64,000 bases of DNA from CALMKX01 sp036274895 (GTDB taxonomy: Bacteria > Acidobacteriota > Thermoanaerobaculia > Multivoradales > SZUA-115): positions 1 to 64,000 of the forward strand of contig DASUEU010000050.1 in NCBI GenBank assembly GCA_036274895.1. The letters run 5' to 3'. A program made the translations under genes and the position numbers. The notes beneath the pieces were generated by a model. That model worked only from the letters and a program-made list of their open reading frames with translations. It was not told where the DNA came from and ran no database searches. Shown piece by piece: positions 1-7,705 of this stretch. The number at the start of each line of letters is the position of its first letter. The stretch's first letter is position 1.

Positions 1-136
1 CAGAGTGACTCGTCGTCGAAGCGGCCGGGCTCCTGCACCGGGCCAGGCTGGCCCTCTCTAGCTGGAAGGGACCCACCCGCCCCAAGGCGGGAGAGCCCCC
101 AACCAGCGCACTTGACAAACGGTCGTTCCATATCAG

Positions 137-158
137 GGGCCGACCAACGTGTCGGCCC
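137..158. repeat. Dispersed palindrome, copy 1 (GGGCCGAC..GTCGGCCC)
   Basis: Inverted repeat with 8-bp perfect arms and the loop caacgt. An identical 22-bp copy lies at 59645-59666, beside a related hairpin with arms gggcggac/gtccgccc. The sites are intergenic, which suggests a REP-like dispersed family. Confidence 0.7.
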
Positions 159-202
159 TCTTGCTCTCGACTCGGCGAGCACTCTCAACCAATGATCCCG
201 TC

Positions 203-404
203 ATGGCCAAACGGACCACGAAGCAACAGTCTGGGGGCCCTTCCCTGCGGCCCGACAACCCAGCGAGAGCCGACCGGCAGACCTGGCTGGCCGAGAGCCT
301 GGCACTGAGCGAGGAGATCCTGGACTCGGCGCGAGGGTCGAGAGATGGATGTTGACCGGCTGCTCGCTCTCGATCGCGAGGAGCTTGAGGGCCGGGGCTT
401 GTAG
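203..404 (+). pseudogene. Possible frameshifted antitoxin-like gene
   Basis: Reading from the ATG at 203 gives a short protein starting MAKRTTK and containing WLAESLALSEEIL, which ends at 355. If the frame shifts by one base just before 345, it continues as MDVDRLLALDREELEGRGL and stops at 404. The two halves together resemble small VapB-like antitoxins, which commonly end in a D-V-D-x-L-L segment. No recognisable PIN toxin follows. No ribosome binding site is visible at 203, so this could be chance. The interpretation is inference only. Confidence 0.25.
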
Positions 405-626
405 TCTCGAGCTCGCGCCCGGCCAACGCGCTCTGCCGGACCCAAGTCAGGGCGGTCGCTGGGCTCCCCTGCAGCAGCGGCGGACCGTCGCCGAAACGGC
501 TGGCACCTCAGGCAAAGCACAGCATTCGTGGGCCCCCGGCCGCGGCCTGCGGTCGGGAGTCGGCGGGCTCGTCCCTCGCCCGGCCTCACTCCCGAGCCGA
601 GGCCGCTACGGCTGAGGGCTCCGCCC

Positions 627-2585
627 TCACTGGCCTGCTGGGCGCACCTGACCTCGGGCAAGGCGGAAGCCGAGGTAGTCGGCGCGGCCGCCCGGCGAGA
701 ACCAGTACCGCGCGGCTGCGCGCACGTTCCACGCGTCGTCGTTCCAGGAGCCGCCACGAAACACGCGGATCGAGCCCTCCGCGGGGCCGATCGGGTCCAC
801 CACCAAGCTCGTGGGGTAGTCGCTCGGCCAGTCCCCCGTCCACTCCCAAACGTTGCCCAGCATGTCGCGCAGACCCCAGGGGTTGGCCTGCTTGAGCCCC
901 GCGGGGTGAGTGCCGCAGTTCTGGGAGGGGAACTGCTTCTCCTTCCAGTCCGAGCAGTTCCAACCTCCCGCGTAGGTGACTCCACTGTTGCCGCCATACC
1001 AGGCGATGGGGTCGAGCTGCGGCCCATGGCGGTCACCCTTAAGCGTCAGAGCGCCGGTCCAGATGGCGGTGTCGGTCCCAGCCCTGGCCGCCACCTCCCA
1101 CTCCGCCTCGGTGGGGAGCCGATAGCCTGTGCAGCCGAGCCCGGCGAAGCTGGCCCCCTTGCAATGGAAGCTTTCCTCTCCCAGGTCCCCGGTGCAGTCG
1201 TCGAGGCGGTAGCATTCCGCGAGCCTTTCCACCTTGGACAGCTGGTTGGCGAAGGCCACGGCGTGGTACCAGCTGACCTGCTCGACGGGGCAATTCTCTC
1301 CGCAGGAGGTGAAGAAGGAGGGGTTCTTGAGCCCCAGCTTCATCCACTGCCCCTGGGTCGTCTCCGTCTCGGCGAGCCAGAAGCCGCGGGTCAGCTGGAC
1401 CTCGTGCTGGGTCTCGCCCGCAAGCCGCCCCGGTTCGTCCCCAGGGCTGCCGATGGTGTAGAGGCCGGCCGGGACGAAGCGGAAAAACATCCCTGCCACC
1501 AGCTCTCTTCTGGTGCCGGCGGGGGGATCCGGCGGGGCGCTGACGGCCGGCGCCGGCTCCGCCCCCATGCTCCGCCGCACGCTCTTCCACTCTCCCACCG
1601 TCCTCGCCTGCACCTGCCGCGCTCGGTTGAGGAAGTAGAAGCTGCCTCCGCTCCCACCGTGAGCCATGTCTCCCAGTCTCGGGTTTTGAGTCTGGCCCGT
1701 CACGATCTGGACCTGCTGCCTCAGGTAGGGGTACAGCTCTTCGACCGTGATGAGGCCATCCCCGCGCGTGCCGTCTGGCTGGGCGGGCTCGGAGTCCGCC
1801 CTACCACCCAGGCCGGTGAAGAGCTTCTCGAAGAACACGCTGCCCGGCCCGACCGAATCGTAGTGCCAGCTCTTCTCCGCCGTGCCGCCGGCCGTGATCA
1901 CGTGGGCTCCCGGTTCTTTCGGCACCAGCCGTGCGGAGCCCATGGGGACTCGCCCGAAGCCCCCGCTGTGGCAGGCGTTGATGAGCGCCAGCGAGTGGTG
2001 GGCCTTGTCGGTCACCTCGCTGTAGTACACCCAGAGCGCCTCCATCGGAATGGAGTTCACCTTGTCCGTCAGGCTCGTGGCGGAAGACTGGAGCAGGTAT
2101 CCGCGATTACCGTCTTGCAAGCCGTGCCCGCTGTAGGCGAAGAGGAAGCGGGAGCGTCGCAACTTCTCGAGCTGCTGCGGGAAGTAGGCCGAGAGAAAAA
2201 CCTTGAAGTTCTCCTCCGTGACCGCTTCGTTGCGCAGCACCACGATCTCGTCGAAGAACTCGTAGTCCTTGAGGTAGGCCACCAGATTGGCCATGTCCAC
2301 CTCGGCCGGTTCGAGGTAGGGGTCCGCACCGGCCAGATTTGGATAGCGGTACACGCCGGCCACCAGGGCGAAGCTCCTCCCGGCATCCTGCGTGGTCATG
2401 CCGAGCAAGTTCAAGACCTTCTCGGGCAGGGAACGCTTGTCCTGGTAGTGGACGAAGTAGCGCCGGTACTTCTCCGGGATGTCTTGGGGCTGCCCGGTCG
2501 CCCACCGCGCCCCGAGGACGGCAGCCAGGGCGAGGGCGAGCAGGGCCCAGCGCTTACGACTCGAGCTTCTGCTGCGCACGCTCAA
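627..2585 (-). CDS. Caspase-like (C14) protein with C-terminal FGE-sulfatase-like domain
   Basis: 652 residues. An N-terminal hydrophobic segment (about 12-28) suggests a membrane anchor or signal. A caspase-type peptidase domain spans about 70-330, with the dyad His154 in YSGHG and Cys205 in NACHSGG. A sulfatase-modifying-factor (FGE-like) domain spans about 360-650, with YRLPTEAEWE, GNVWEWTGDW and FRGGSWND. Known FGE enzymes have a catalytic Cys in LGFRCA. Here the motif reads LGFRLA, so this half is probably a C-type-lectin-like binding or substrate module rather than an oxidase. The gene overlaps the upstream membrane-protein gene by 32 bp, so the two are probably co-expressed. Caspase plus FGE architectures occur in bacterial conflict and signalling proteins. 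The physiological substrate is unknown. Confidence 0.9.
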   Translation of the reverse strand: MSVRSRSSSRKRWALLALALAAVLGARWATGQPQDIPEKYRRYFVHYQDKRSLPEKVLNLLGMTTQDAGRSFALVAGVYRYPNLAGADPYLEPAEVDMANLVAYLKDYEFFDEIVVLRNEAVTEENFKVFLSAYFPQQLEKLRRSRFLFAYSGHGLQDGNRGYLLQSSATSLTDKVNSIPMEALWVYYSEVTDKAHHSLALINACHSGGFGRVPMGSARLVPKEPGAHVITAGGTAEKSWHYDSVGPGSVFFEKLFTGLGGRADSEPAQPDGTRGDGLITVEELYPYLRQQVQIVTGQTQNPRLGDMAHGGSGGSFYFLNRARQVQARTVGEWKSVRRSMGAEPAPAVSAPPDPPAGTRRELVAGMFFRFVPAGLYTIGSPGDEPGRLAGETQHEVQLTRGFWLAETETTQGQWMKLGLKNPSFFTSCGENCPVEQVSWYHAVAFANQLSKVERLAECYRLDDCTGDLGEESFHCKGASFAGLGCTGYRLPTEAEWEVAARAGTDTAIWTGALTLKGDRHGPQLDPIAWYGGNSGVTYAGGWNCSDWKEKQFPSQNCGTHPAGLKQANPWGLRDMLGNVWEWTGDWPSDYPTSLVVDPIGPAEGSIRVFRGGSWNDDAWNVRAAARYWFSPGGRADYLGFRLARGQVRPAGQ

Positions 2586-3027
2586 ACACCACCTTCCAGA
2601 AAAAACCGTTCTGAAACGCCAACAAGCAGAACGAGACCACCTGGATCGGCTCCAGCTGGGCCGTGTCCTGGAGGGTCCCCAGCAGCGGCAGCAGCACGAT
2701 CGGGGACACGCACAGTGGCTTCAACAAGCTGCCCCAGGACGCCTTCCCCTTGAGGTAGAAGAAGTACCGCGCCGCCATCCCGACCACGATGCAGACGAAG
2801 ATCAGGATGATCATCGGCCAGGGGTTGCCCCCCGCGCCGAAGTGCCGGCGGTCGCCACCTTCCAGCCGAGGGAAGCCGATCCACAGCCACAGCAGCAGCC
2901 CGGCCAGCGCCAGGATCGCCAGCTGCCCGAGGCCCCGCAGAACCCGCCGGGACCGCACGGCCTCCACCAGGATCAGGACGACCAGGATGCCGAAGCACCC
3001 GATGAGAATCAGGTCGATCGCTTCCAT
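2554..3027 (-). CDS. Small polytopic membrane protein coupled to the caspase-like gene
   Basis: 157 residues from the ATG at 3027, chosen because AGGAGG lies 4-5 bases upstream (3032-3037). About four hydrophobic segments are visible: near the N-terminus (IDLILIGCFGILVVLIL), two in the middle and one near 110-125. No family was recognised. Its 3' end overlaps the start of the caspase-like gene by 32 bp, which suggests translational coupling. It might be a membrane partner or an anchor or pore, but the sequence does not establish a function. Confidence 0.75.
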   Translation of the reverse strand: MEAIDLILIGCFGILVVLILVEAVRSRRVLRGLGQLAILALAGLLLWLWIGFPRLEGGDRRHFGAGGNPWPMIILIFVCIVVGMAARYFFYLKGKASWGSLLKPLCVSPIVLLPLLGTLQDTAQLEPIQVVSFCLLAFQNGFFWKVVFERAQQKLES

Positions 3028-3332
3028 CGCGCCTCCTGTGTCACGAGGAGCCACCGTGGCTCAGTGCCGCCCGCCGAGTCCCCGGGGCTCCCTCGAGGGC
3101 AAACCTCGATGGGCGCGACGATCCCAGCGCGCAGCCGGCCTAGGATGCCGCCGTGAAAGGTCGTCTTGGAGTACCAGGGCATAATCATAGCCGATGGTGC
3201 ATTTTCAGAGACTTGGGGCTTTCGCAGCGATTCTCTCAGATCTTGCGCATTCCAGGGCCATCCTCTTCGAGAACGAGGGCCGAGACCTGGGTCGCCATCT
3301 GCAGCCCCCCGCGGCAGCTCCCCACCTCCCGG

Positions 3333-3362
3333 GGAGACCCCTCGGCTTCGCTCGGGGTGACA
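3333..3362. repeat. CTCGGCTTCGCTCGG-type dispersed repeat
   Basis: Short imperfect palindrome around ctcggcttcgctcgg, ending in gtgaca. Related copies lie at 10468-10493, 10553-10578, 15489-15517, 19308-19335, 20326-20353 and 38944-38970. One of these copies is inside a coding sequence. Confidence 0.8.
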
Positions 3363-3421
3363 GACAGGGCGGTCTTCGCGGTGGCGGCTAGACGTTGGCT
3401 GGCACCCCGGGCAGCACGAAA

Positions 3422-3439
3422 GCGGCGACGCGTCGCCGC
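3422..3439. repeat. 18-bp perfect palindrome gcggcgacg/cgtcgccgc
   Basis: Perfect inverted repeat followed by actccaaagg. The same core plus flank recurs at 39029-39046, where it forms one end of a 184-bp element with inverted terminal repeats. Confidence 0.8.
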
Positions 3440-3456
3440 ACTCCAAAGGGTCTTGC

Positions 3457-3840
3457 TCAGCGGGAGATCAGGTCGTAGGCGAGCAGGGCCGTCAGGCCGA
3501 GCAGGATGAGCCCGCCGTAGACGAAGAGGTGCGCGCGCTCGGGCGGCACTCTGGCGATCTGGCGCAGGCCGAAGGCCGGGAAAGTGAAGTAGATCAGGGC
3601 TTTCAGCACCTGACCCCAGCCGATGAGGGTGAGGATCATCGGCAATCCCGACCAGACGTTGTGGAAGGCCACGATGATCGAGCCGAACCACAGGCTCATG
3701 AAGCCAACGGCGAAGACTCCCGGCTCACCCTGCTGGTGGAGCAAGCGGAAGAAGCCCGCCCAGGCCCGGGGGGCGAGCACGTGGGAAAGGCCGATGATCG
3801 ATAGATTGACGAGGGCGAAAACTTCGACGGCGATTTCCAT
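3457..3840 (-). CDS. Small integral membrane protein, family not assigned
   Basis: 127 residues with about four hydrophobic segments: 5-22, 40-60, 68-90 and 105-122. The N-terminus MEIAVEVFALVNLSIIG starts inside the first segment. There are no obvious catalytic motifs. Codon use and GC-rich third positions fit the neighbours. The start at 3840 lacks a clear ribosome binding site. It lies alone between repeat-rich DNA and the lectin terminator. Function unknown. Confidence 0.65.
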   Translation of the reverse strand: MEIAVEVFALVNLSIIGLSHVLAPRAWAGFFRLLHQQGEPGVFAVGFMSLWFGSIIVAFHNVWSGLPMILTLIGWGQVLKALIYFTFPAFGLRQIARVPPERAHLFVYGGLILLGLTALLAYDLISR

Positions 3841-3951
3841 GCTCGGGCCTCGCAGGATCGTCCGGGCTGATGGGTCAGCCTACACCCGCTCGCCCGGGCA
3901 CCGCCCCCGAAACGGCTGGCACCTCGGCCGGAGTGTCTGCACATAAACGAA

Positions 3952-3973
3952 GCGGGGGCCCGGAGGCCCCCGC
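3952..3973 (-). terminator. Predicted intrinsic terminator of the lectin gene
   Basis: Perfect 9-bp GC stem (gcgggggcc/ggcccccgc) with a 4-base loop, 44 bp past the lectin stop codon. On the minus strand it is followed by ttcgttta, a modest T-rich tail. Confidence 0.7.
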
Positions 3974-4016
3974 GCGTTGAGTCAGCAGAGCGGAGAGCGT
4001 GGAACGGGCGCCAGGC

Positions 4017-4442
4017 TTAGATCGGCGAGGCGGGGGAGAAGTAGGTGAAGAGCACGAGCGAGTCGTCGTAGTCCCCGTCCGCCGAGTCCTCGGAGTTGAC
4101 CCAGGCGGTGCAGAACTCACCACCCGACGGGTTCTGGGCCAGTGTCTTGCCACCGATCACCTTGGACTTGTTGGGCAGCGTGGTGGTCACGGTGATCTTG
4201 TAGTCGCCGCCCGTGGCCGGCGTCATGAAGAAGGGCTGGCCGCCCGGAGCCGGCGCGTTGAGGAAGCCCTTGGTGGCGAGGTTCATCTGGACGTTGCCTT
4301 CGCCTTTGCCTTCGAACGTCGCGGCCGAGCCGGTGGGCGGCAGGATGGCCACGTGCTGCACCGCGCCCGAGTTGCTCAGCGCATTGACGAAGATCTTGGT
4401 GTTGGGGGGGAACGCGAAAGAGACGTTGTTGGTGATTGCCAT
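4017..4442 (-). CDS. PA-IIL (LecB)-type calcium-dependent lectin
   Basis: 141 residues from the ATG at 4442, which has AAGGAG seven bases upstream. The N-terminal part has FAFPPNTKIFVNALSNSG, matching the first strands of the Pseudomonas LecB fold (F-x-L-P-A-N-T-x-F-x-V-x-A-x-x-N-S). The C-terminal part has SEDSADGDYDDSL, matching the LecB calcium loop (E-D-x-x-D-x-D-Y-N-D) with all acidic ligands kept and Asn replaced by Asp. The usual final Gly ligand is not seen, since the chain ends SPASPI. Family members bind fucose or mannose through two calcium ions. There is no signal peptide, as is usual for the family. A strong predicted promoter, a structured leader and a terminator surround it, so it looks like a highly expressed single-gene unit. 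Sugar specificity is not inferable. Confidence 0.8.
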   Translation of the reverse strand: MAITNNVSFAFPPNTKIFVNALSNSGAVQHVAILPPTGSAATFEGKGEGNVQMNLATKGFLNAPAPGGQPFFMTPATGGDYKITVTTTLPNKSKVIGGKTLAQNPSGGEFCTAWVNSEDSADGDYDDSLVLFTYFSPASPI

Positions 4443-4455
4443 GATGTAACTCCTT

Positions 4456-4472
4456 GGAGAGTATTTCTCTCC
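4456..4472 (-). promoter_or_regulatory. Hairpin next to the lectin ribosome binding site
   Basis: Perfect 6-bp stem ggagag/ctctcc with a 5-base loop tattt, directly upstream of the AAGGAG site of the lectin gene. It could protect the 5' end or modulate translation. Confidence 0.5.
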
Positions 4473-4477
4473 TGATC

Positions 4478-4528
4478 GGCGCCAACCTCGAACGACCGTT
4501 CGACTGTACGTGGAGGAGGGTTGGCGCC
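4478..4528 (-). promoter_or_regulatory. Nested inverted repeats in the lectin leader
   Basis: Outer arms ggcgccaacc (4478-4487) and ggttggcgcc (4519-4528) are perfect. Inside them lies a second perfect palindrome with arms tcgaacg/cgttcga (4488-4503) and a 2-base loop. The layout fits either an RNA structure in the transcript or a dimeric repressor site downstream of the promoter. Confidence 0.6.
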
Positions 4529-4557
4529 GTTGTGACACCTGGCCAGGCAGCGAATGC

Positions 4558-4611
4558 ATCATAGCACCGCCCGCGAACTAAAGAGTGCCTGCTTCTAAAT
4601 AAATATTTTTA
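4558..4611 (-). promoter_or_regulatory. Predicted extended -10 promoter with AT-rich UP-like element for the lectin gene
   Basis: The minus strand reads TGCTATGAT (4558-4566), an extended -10 match. The -35 region is poor (ACTCTT). An unusually AT-rich tract, ataaaaatatttattta (about 4594-4611), lies where an UP element would be. This tract stands out against about 70% GC surroundings. Confidence 0.5.
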
Positions 4612-4622
4612 TCGACGCTTCT

Positions 4623-5543
4623 TCACTGCTCGGTCGGGGCCAGCGCCGTGAGATCCGGCACGATCAGGGTGCCCGAGCCCTCGTTGGTGAACACCTCCAC
4701 CAGCAGGCTGTCCGCCACCCGGCTGGAGACGATGTGGGCCCGCGGCACGCCGGAGGCGAGGGCGCTCTCGATCGCCGCGACCTTGGGCAGCATCCCGCCG
4801 GCGATCTGGCCGGCCTCGCGCATCCGGGCCAGGCCCGGCAGGTCGATGTAGGAGATCAGGGAGCGGGGGTCCTCCACCCGCTCCAGCACCCCCGCGGCCT
4901 CGGTCACCAGGACGAGCTTTTCGGCCTTCAAGGCCACGGCCAGGGCCGCGGCCACCGAGTCCGCGTTGACGTTGAGCAGGGTGCCGCGGTCGTCGGCCGA
5001 GATCGGCGAGACGATCGGGATGAAGCCGCCGTCGAGCAGGTGGAGCAGGACCGAAGGATCCACGCCGGCGATGTCGCCCACCTGGCCGTAGTCCACCTCG
5101 GAGCCGTCCGCGGTCACCACGGGCGGGCGGCGCCGCACCCGCACCAGCCCGGCATCCACCCCCGAGAGGCCCACGGTCCTCGCTCCCACGGCCCTCCCGG
5201 CCGCCGTCAGCCGGGTGTTGATCGTGCCGTTGAGCGTCATCACCGCGGCGGCGAGCATGCGCTCGTCGGTCACCCGCCGGCCGTCGACCATGCGCACCGG
5301 GATGCCCAGCTCCCCGGCGAGGTCGGTGGCCTGGGGGCCGCCGCCGTGGACCACCACCACCCGCACCCCCAGCTGCTCGATGGTCGCCACCTGCTCGAGG
5401 AAGGCGCGGCAGGCCGCGTCATCCACCAGGGCGGCGCCGCCGGCTTTAACCACGAAAGTCTTGCCGCGGAACAACCGCAGGTAGGGGAACACCCGCCGCA
5501 GCGTCTTGGCCTCGGCCGCCTGCTGCCCAACGTCCTTGCTCAT
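4623..5543 (-). CDS. argB: Acetylglutamate kinase family protein (N-acylglutamate kinase)
   Basis: 306 residues. The ATG at 5543 was chosen because it forms an ATGA overlap with the stop of the transcarbamylase gene. Amino-acid-kinase signatures are present: VVKAGGAAL near the N-terminus, VVVHGGGPQ, and NADSVAAALAVALKAEKL for nucleotide and substrate binding. The N-terminal segment KTLRRVFPYLRLFRGK before the first strand resembles the extra helix of arginine-sensitive enzymes, so feedback control is plausible. It phosphorylates the gamma-carboxyl of N-acylglutamate. Because the neighbouring transcarbamylase looks succinyl-specific, the true substrate may be N-succinylglutamate. Last gene of the operon. 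Confidence 0.9.
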   Translation of the reverse strand: MSKDVGQQAAEAKTLRRVFPYLRLFRGKTFVVKAGGAALVDDAACRAFLEQVATIEQLGVRVVVVHGGGPQATDLAGELGIPVRMVDGRRVTDERMLAAAVMTLNGTINTRLTAAGRAVGARTVGLSGVDAGLVRVRRRPPVVTADGSEVDYGQVGDIAGVDPSVLLHLLDGGFIPIVSPISADDRGTLLNVNADSVAAALAVALKAEKLVLVTEAAGVLERVEDPRSLISYIDLPGLARMREAGQIAGGMLPKVAAIESALASGVPRAHIVSSRVADSLLVEVFTNEGSGTLIVPDLTALAPTEQ

Positions 5544-6547
5544 CGTCCACCCTCCAGGAGCAGGCGGTAGAGCACCGCCATCTGTACCCACATCCGGTTC
5601 TTCGCCTGGGCCAGCACCGCCGAGCGGGGCCCGTCGAGCACCTCGTCAGCCACCACCACGTTGCGCCGCACCGGCAGGCAGTGGAAGAAGCGGCAGTCCA
5701 CCGCGGCCTGGGCGAACCAGCTCTCGTCCACGCACCAGCCGGAAAGCCCCCGGCGCAGCTCGGCCTCGGCCGCGGCATCGCCATAGTGCCGCGTCGAGGC
5801 CCAGGACTTGGCGTAGATCACCTGGGCCCCGGGCAGGGCCTCGACCGGGTCCGCGGTTTCGAAGACCCGCCCTCCCGAGAGGGCCGCCGCCGCTTGCGCC
5901 CGGGCCAGGATCGGCTCGGGCAAGGCGAAGGGCTCGGGCCGCAGCACCGCCACCTCCATGCCGCGCAGCGCCGCCATCTGGGCCACCGCCGCCGGCACGG
6001 CCAGGGGCAGGGCCTTGGGATGGTTGGCCCAGCTGAGCACCAGGCGGCCCCGCCGCGGCACGCCGAGGTCGTCGAGCGTCTTCCAGTCCGCCAGGGCCTG
6101 GCAGGGATGGCCGGCGGCGGACTCCAGGTTGATCACCGGCACCCCGGCGAGACCAGCCAGGGTGTGGAAGAGGCGGTCCGAGACGTCCGCTTCGAGGTCC
6201 GTGCCCGAGGCGAAGCAGCGGATGCCCAGGGCATCGGCGTAGCCGGCGAGCACCGGGATCGCCTCGCGCACGTGCTCGGAAGCGTCGCCGTCCATTACCA
6301 CGCCGTCCCGGGTCTCGAGCTTCCAGGAGCCGGCGCCGGGGGAGATCACGAAGCTCGCGCCGCCCAGCCTCGCCATACCGGCCTGAAACGACGCCAGCGT
6401 CCGCAGCGAGGGGTTGAAGAACAGCAAGGCCAGCACCTTGCCGGCCAGGGCCTGCCCCTCCGGGCGAGCCTCCAGCCGGGCGGCCAGCACCAGCAGGTCC
6501 GCCAGCTCCTCGGCCGGGTGCTCGGCCAGGTCGACGAAGCGCTTCAC
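5540..6547 (-). CDS. argF': N-succinylornithine-type carbamoyltransferase (ArgF')
   Basis: 335 residues from a GTG at 6547 that overlaps the argD stop (GTGA). Transcarbamylase motifs are FFNPSLRT (about 43-50), MDGD (85-88), HPCQ and HCLPVRRN. The segment WKLETRDGVVMDGDASEH closely follows the Bacteroides N-succinylornithine enzyme. Known work shows Glu92 of Xanthomonas N-acetylornithine transcarbamylase sets acetyl specificity. The Bacteroides enzyme has Pro at that place, and changing Glu to Ser, Ala, Pro or Val switches to succinyl. Here residue 90, at that position, is Ser. The Lys near HCLPLRRNVK in Xanthomonas is Val here. I therefore call it succinyl-type, with acetyl-type as the alternative. 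Confidence 0.85.
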   Translation of the reverse strand: MKRFVDLAEHPAEELADLLVLAARLEARPEGQALAGKVLALLFFNPSLRTLASFQAGMARLGGASFVISPGAGSWKLETRDGVVMDGDASEHVREAIPVLAGYADALGIRCFASGTDLEADVSDRLFHTLAGLAGVPVINLESAAGHPCQALADWKTLDDLGVPRRGRLVLSWANHPKALPLAVPAAVAQMAALRGMEVAVLRPEPFALPEPILARAQAAAALSGGRVFETADPVEALPGAQVIYAKSWASTRHYGDAAAEAELRRGLSGWCVDESWFAQAAVDCRFFHCLPVRRNVVVADEVLDGPRSAVLAQAKNRMWVQMAVLYRLLLEGGR

Positions 6548-7704
6548 GCCCGCAGCCCCGCCAGGGCGTCCACCAGCACGTCGACGTGCTCGTCCTCGAG
6601 CACCAGGGGCGGCAGCAGCCGCACGATGTGCGGGTCCGCGGCGCCGCCGGCGAGCACGCCGCGCTCGATCAGCTCGAGGACGACCTGCTTGGCCGGCCGG
6701 CTGGTGCGCAGGCCGAGCAGGAAGCCCTCGCCCTGCACCGCCACCACCGGCCCCACCCGGCACTCGCTCTTGAGGCGCGAGGACAGCCGCCGCACCCTTG
6801 CCAGCAGGCCTTCCTCCTGGATCACCGCCAGCACGGTCTCGATCAACGCGCACGCCAACGGGCCGCCGCCGAAGGTGGTGCCGAGGTCCCCGGGAGCCAG
6901 GAAGTCCAGCCACTCGGGCCGCGCCAGCACCGCCCCGGCCGGGAAGCCGCCGGCCAGGCCCTTGGCAACGGTCAGCAGATCCGGCGTCACCCCCATCAGC
7001 TGGGCCGCGAACGGCTCCCCGGTGCGCCCCATGCCGCACTGCACCTCGTCGAAGATCAGGCAGGCGCCGACCAGCCGGGTGCGGTCGCGCAGGGCAGCCA
7101 GGAAGCCGGGGTCCAGCACATAGGCCCCGGCCTGGCCCTGCACCGGCTCGGCGATTACCGCCGCGACCTCCTCGGTGACCAGCTCGTCGATGGCGGCCTC
7201 GTCGTTCCGGGGCAGGAAGTCCACCTCGAAGGGCATCTGCGGGAAGCCGTACCAGCGGCCGGCGCCGGCGGTCACCGCCGCGGCGGCGGCCGTCCGACCG
7301 TGGAAGGCCCCCTCGATCGCCACCACCTTGCTCCGGCCGGTCTTGCGCAGGGCGATGCGCAGGGCGTTCTCGTTGGCCTCGGCGCCGCTGTTGACCAAGA
7401 AGACCTGCGACAGGTGGCGCGGCGCGAAGGCGGCGAGGGCCTCCGCGGCGCGCGAGCGCACGGCGAGCGGCGTGATGTTCGACTGGAAGAACAGCGTCTG
7501 CGCCTGTTCGGCCAGGGCCGCGAGCAGGCGCGGATGGCCATAGCCGAGCAGGGCCACGGCGTGGCCGCCGTAGAAGTCCAGTAGGCGGCGACCGTCCCGG
7601 GTGGTGAGCCACACCCCCTCGCCTGCGACCGGCTCGAAGGGCAGGTGGGGATAGACCGGCATCAGCCGCGGGCTGTCCACGGCGGGCATCGTGAGCGTCG
7701 TCAT
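6544..7704 (-). CDS. argD: Acetylornithine/succinylornithine aminotransferase
   Basis: 386 residues, the usual size of class III PLP aminotransferases. Visible motifs are VNSGAEANENALR, the FDEVQCGMGRTG segment, and VAKGLAGGFPAGA containing the PLP-binding Lys. It converts N-acylglutamate semialdehyde to N-acylornithine. One base separates it from the argC stop, and its own stop overlaps the GTG of the transcarbamylase gene. Glutamate is the expected amino donor. Confidence 0.92.
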   Translation of the reverse strand: MTTLTMPAVDSPRLMPVYPHLPFEPVAGEGVWLTTRDGRRLLDFYGGHAVALLGYGHPRLLAALAEQAQTLFFQSNITPLAVRSRAAEALAAFAPRHLSQVFLVNSGAEANENALRIALRKTGRSKVVAIEGAFHGRTAAAAAVTAGAGRWYGFPQMPFEVDFLPRNDEAAIDELVTEEVAAVIAEPVQGQAGAYVLDPGFLAALRDRTRLVGACLIFDEVQCGMGRTGEPFAAQLMGVTPDLLTVAKGLAGGFPAGAVLARPEWLDFLAPGDLGTTFGGGPLACALIETVLAVIQEEGLLARVRRLSSRLKSECRVGPVVAVQGEGFLLGLRTSRPAKQVVLELIERGVLAGGAADPHIVRLLPPLVLEDEHVDVLVDALAGLRA

Positions 7705-7705
7705 G

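Larger units (their letters stand above)
1..626. other. Mostly non-coding 5' region
   Basis: No intact gene is convincing here. The stretch holds a short hairpin with arms cccgcc/ggcggg near 76-92, a dispersed palindrome at 137-158, and a possible frameshifted antitoxin-like reading frame at 203-404. A 19-base string, ccgaaacggctggcacctc, near 491 recurs near 3907. Long open frames crossing this area are products of high GC and lie antisense to the caspase-like gene. Confidence 0.5.
3028..3456. other. Intergenic region with dispersed repeats
   Basis: No supported gene. It contains a copy of the CCTCGGCTTCGCTCGG repeat at 3333-3362 and a perfect 18-bp palindrome at 3422-3439 followed by actccaaag. 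The rest shows no recognisable signal. Confidence 0.6.

Noticed and set aside
528..2753. Open frame of 741 codons on the plus strand
   Set aside because: It lies antisense to the caspase-like gene and the membrane-protein gene, has no domain motifs, and is explained by high GC third-position bias.
3009..3446. Open frame starting MECGDASP on the minus strand
   Set aside because: It is the translation of the dispersed gcggcgacg palindrome and adjoining repeat, not a gene. The similar frame at 38872 arises the same way.
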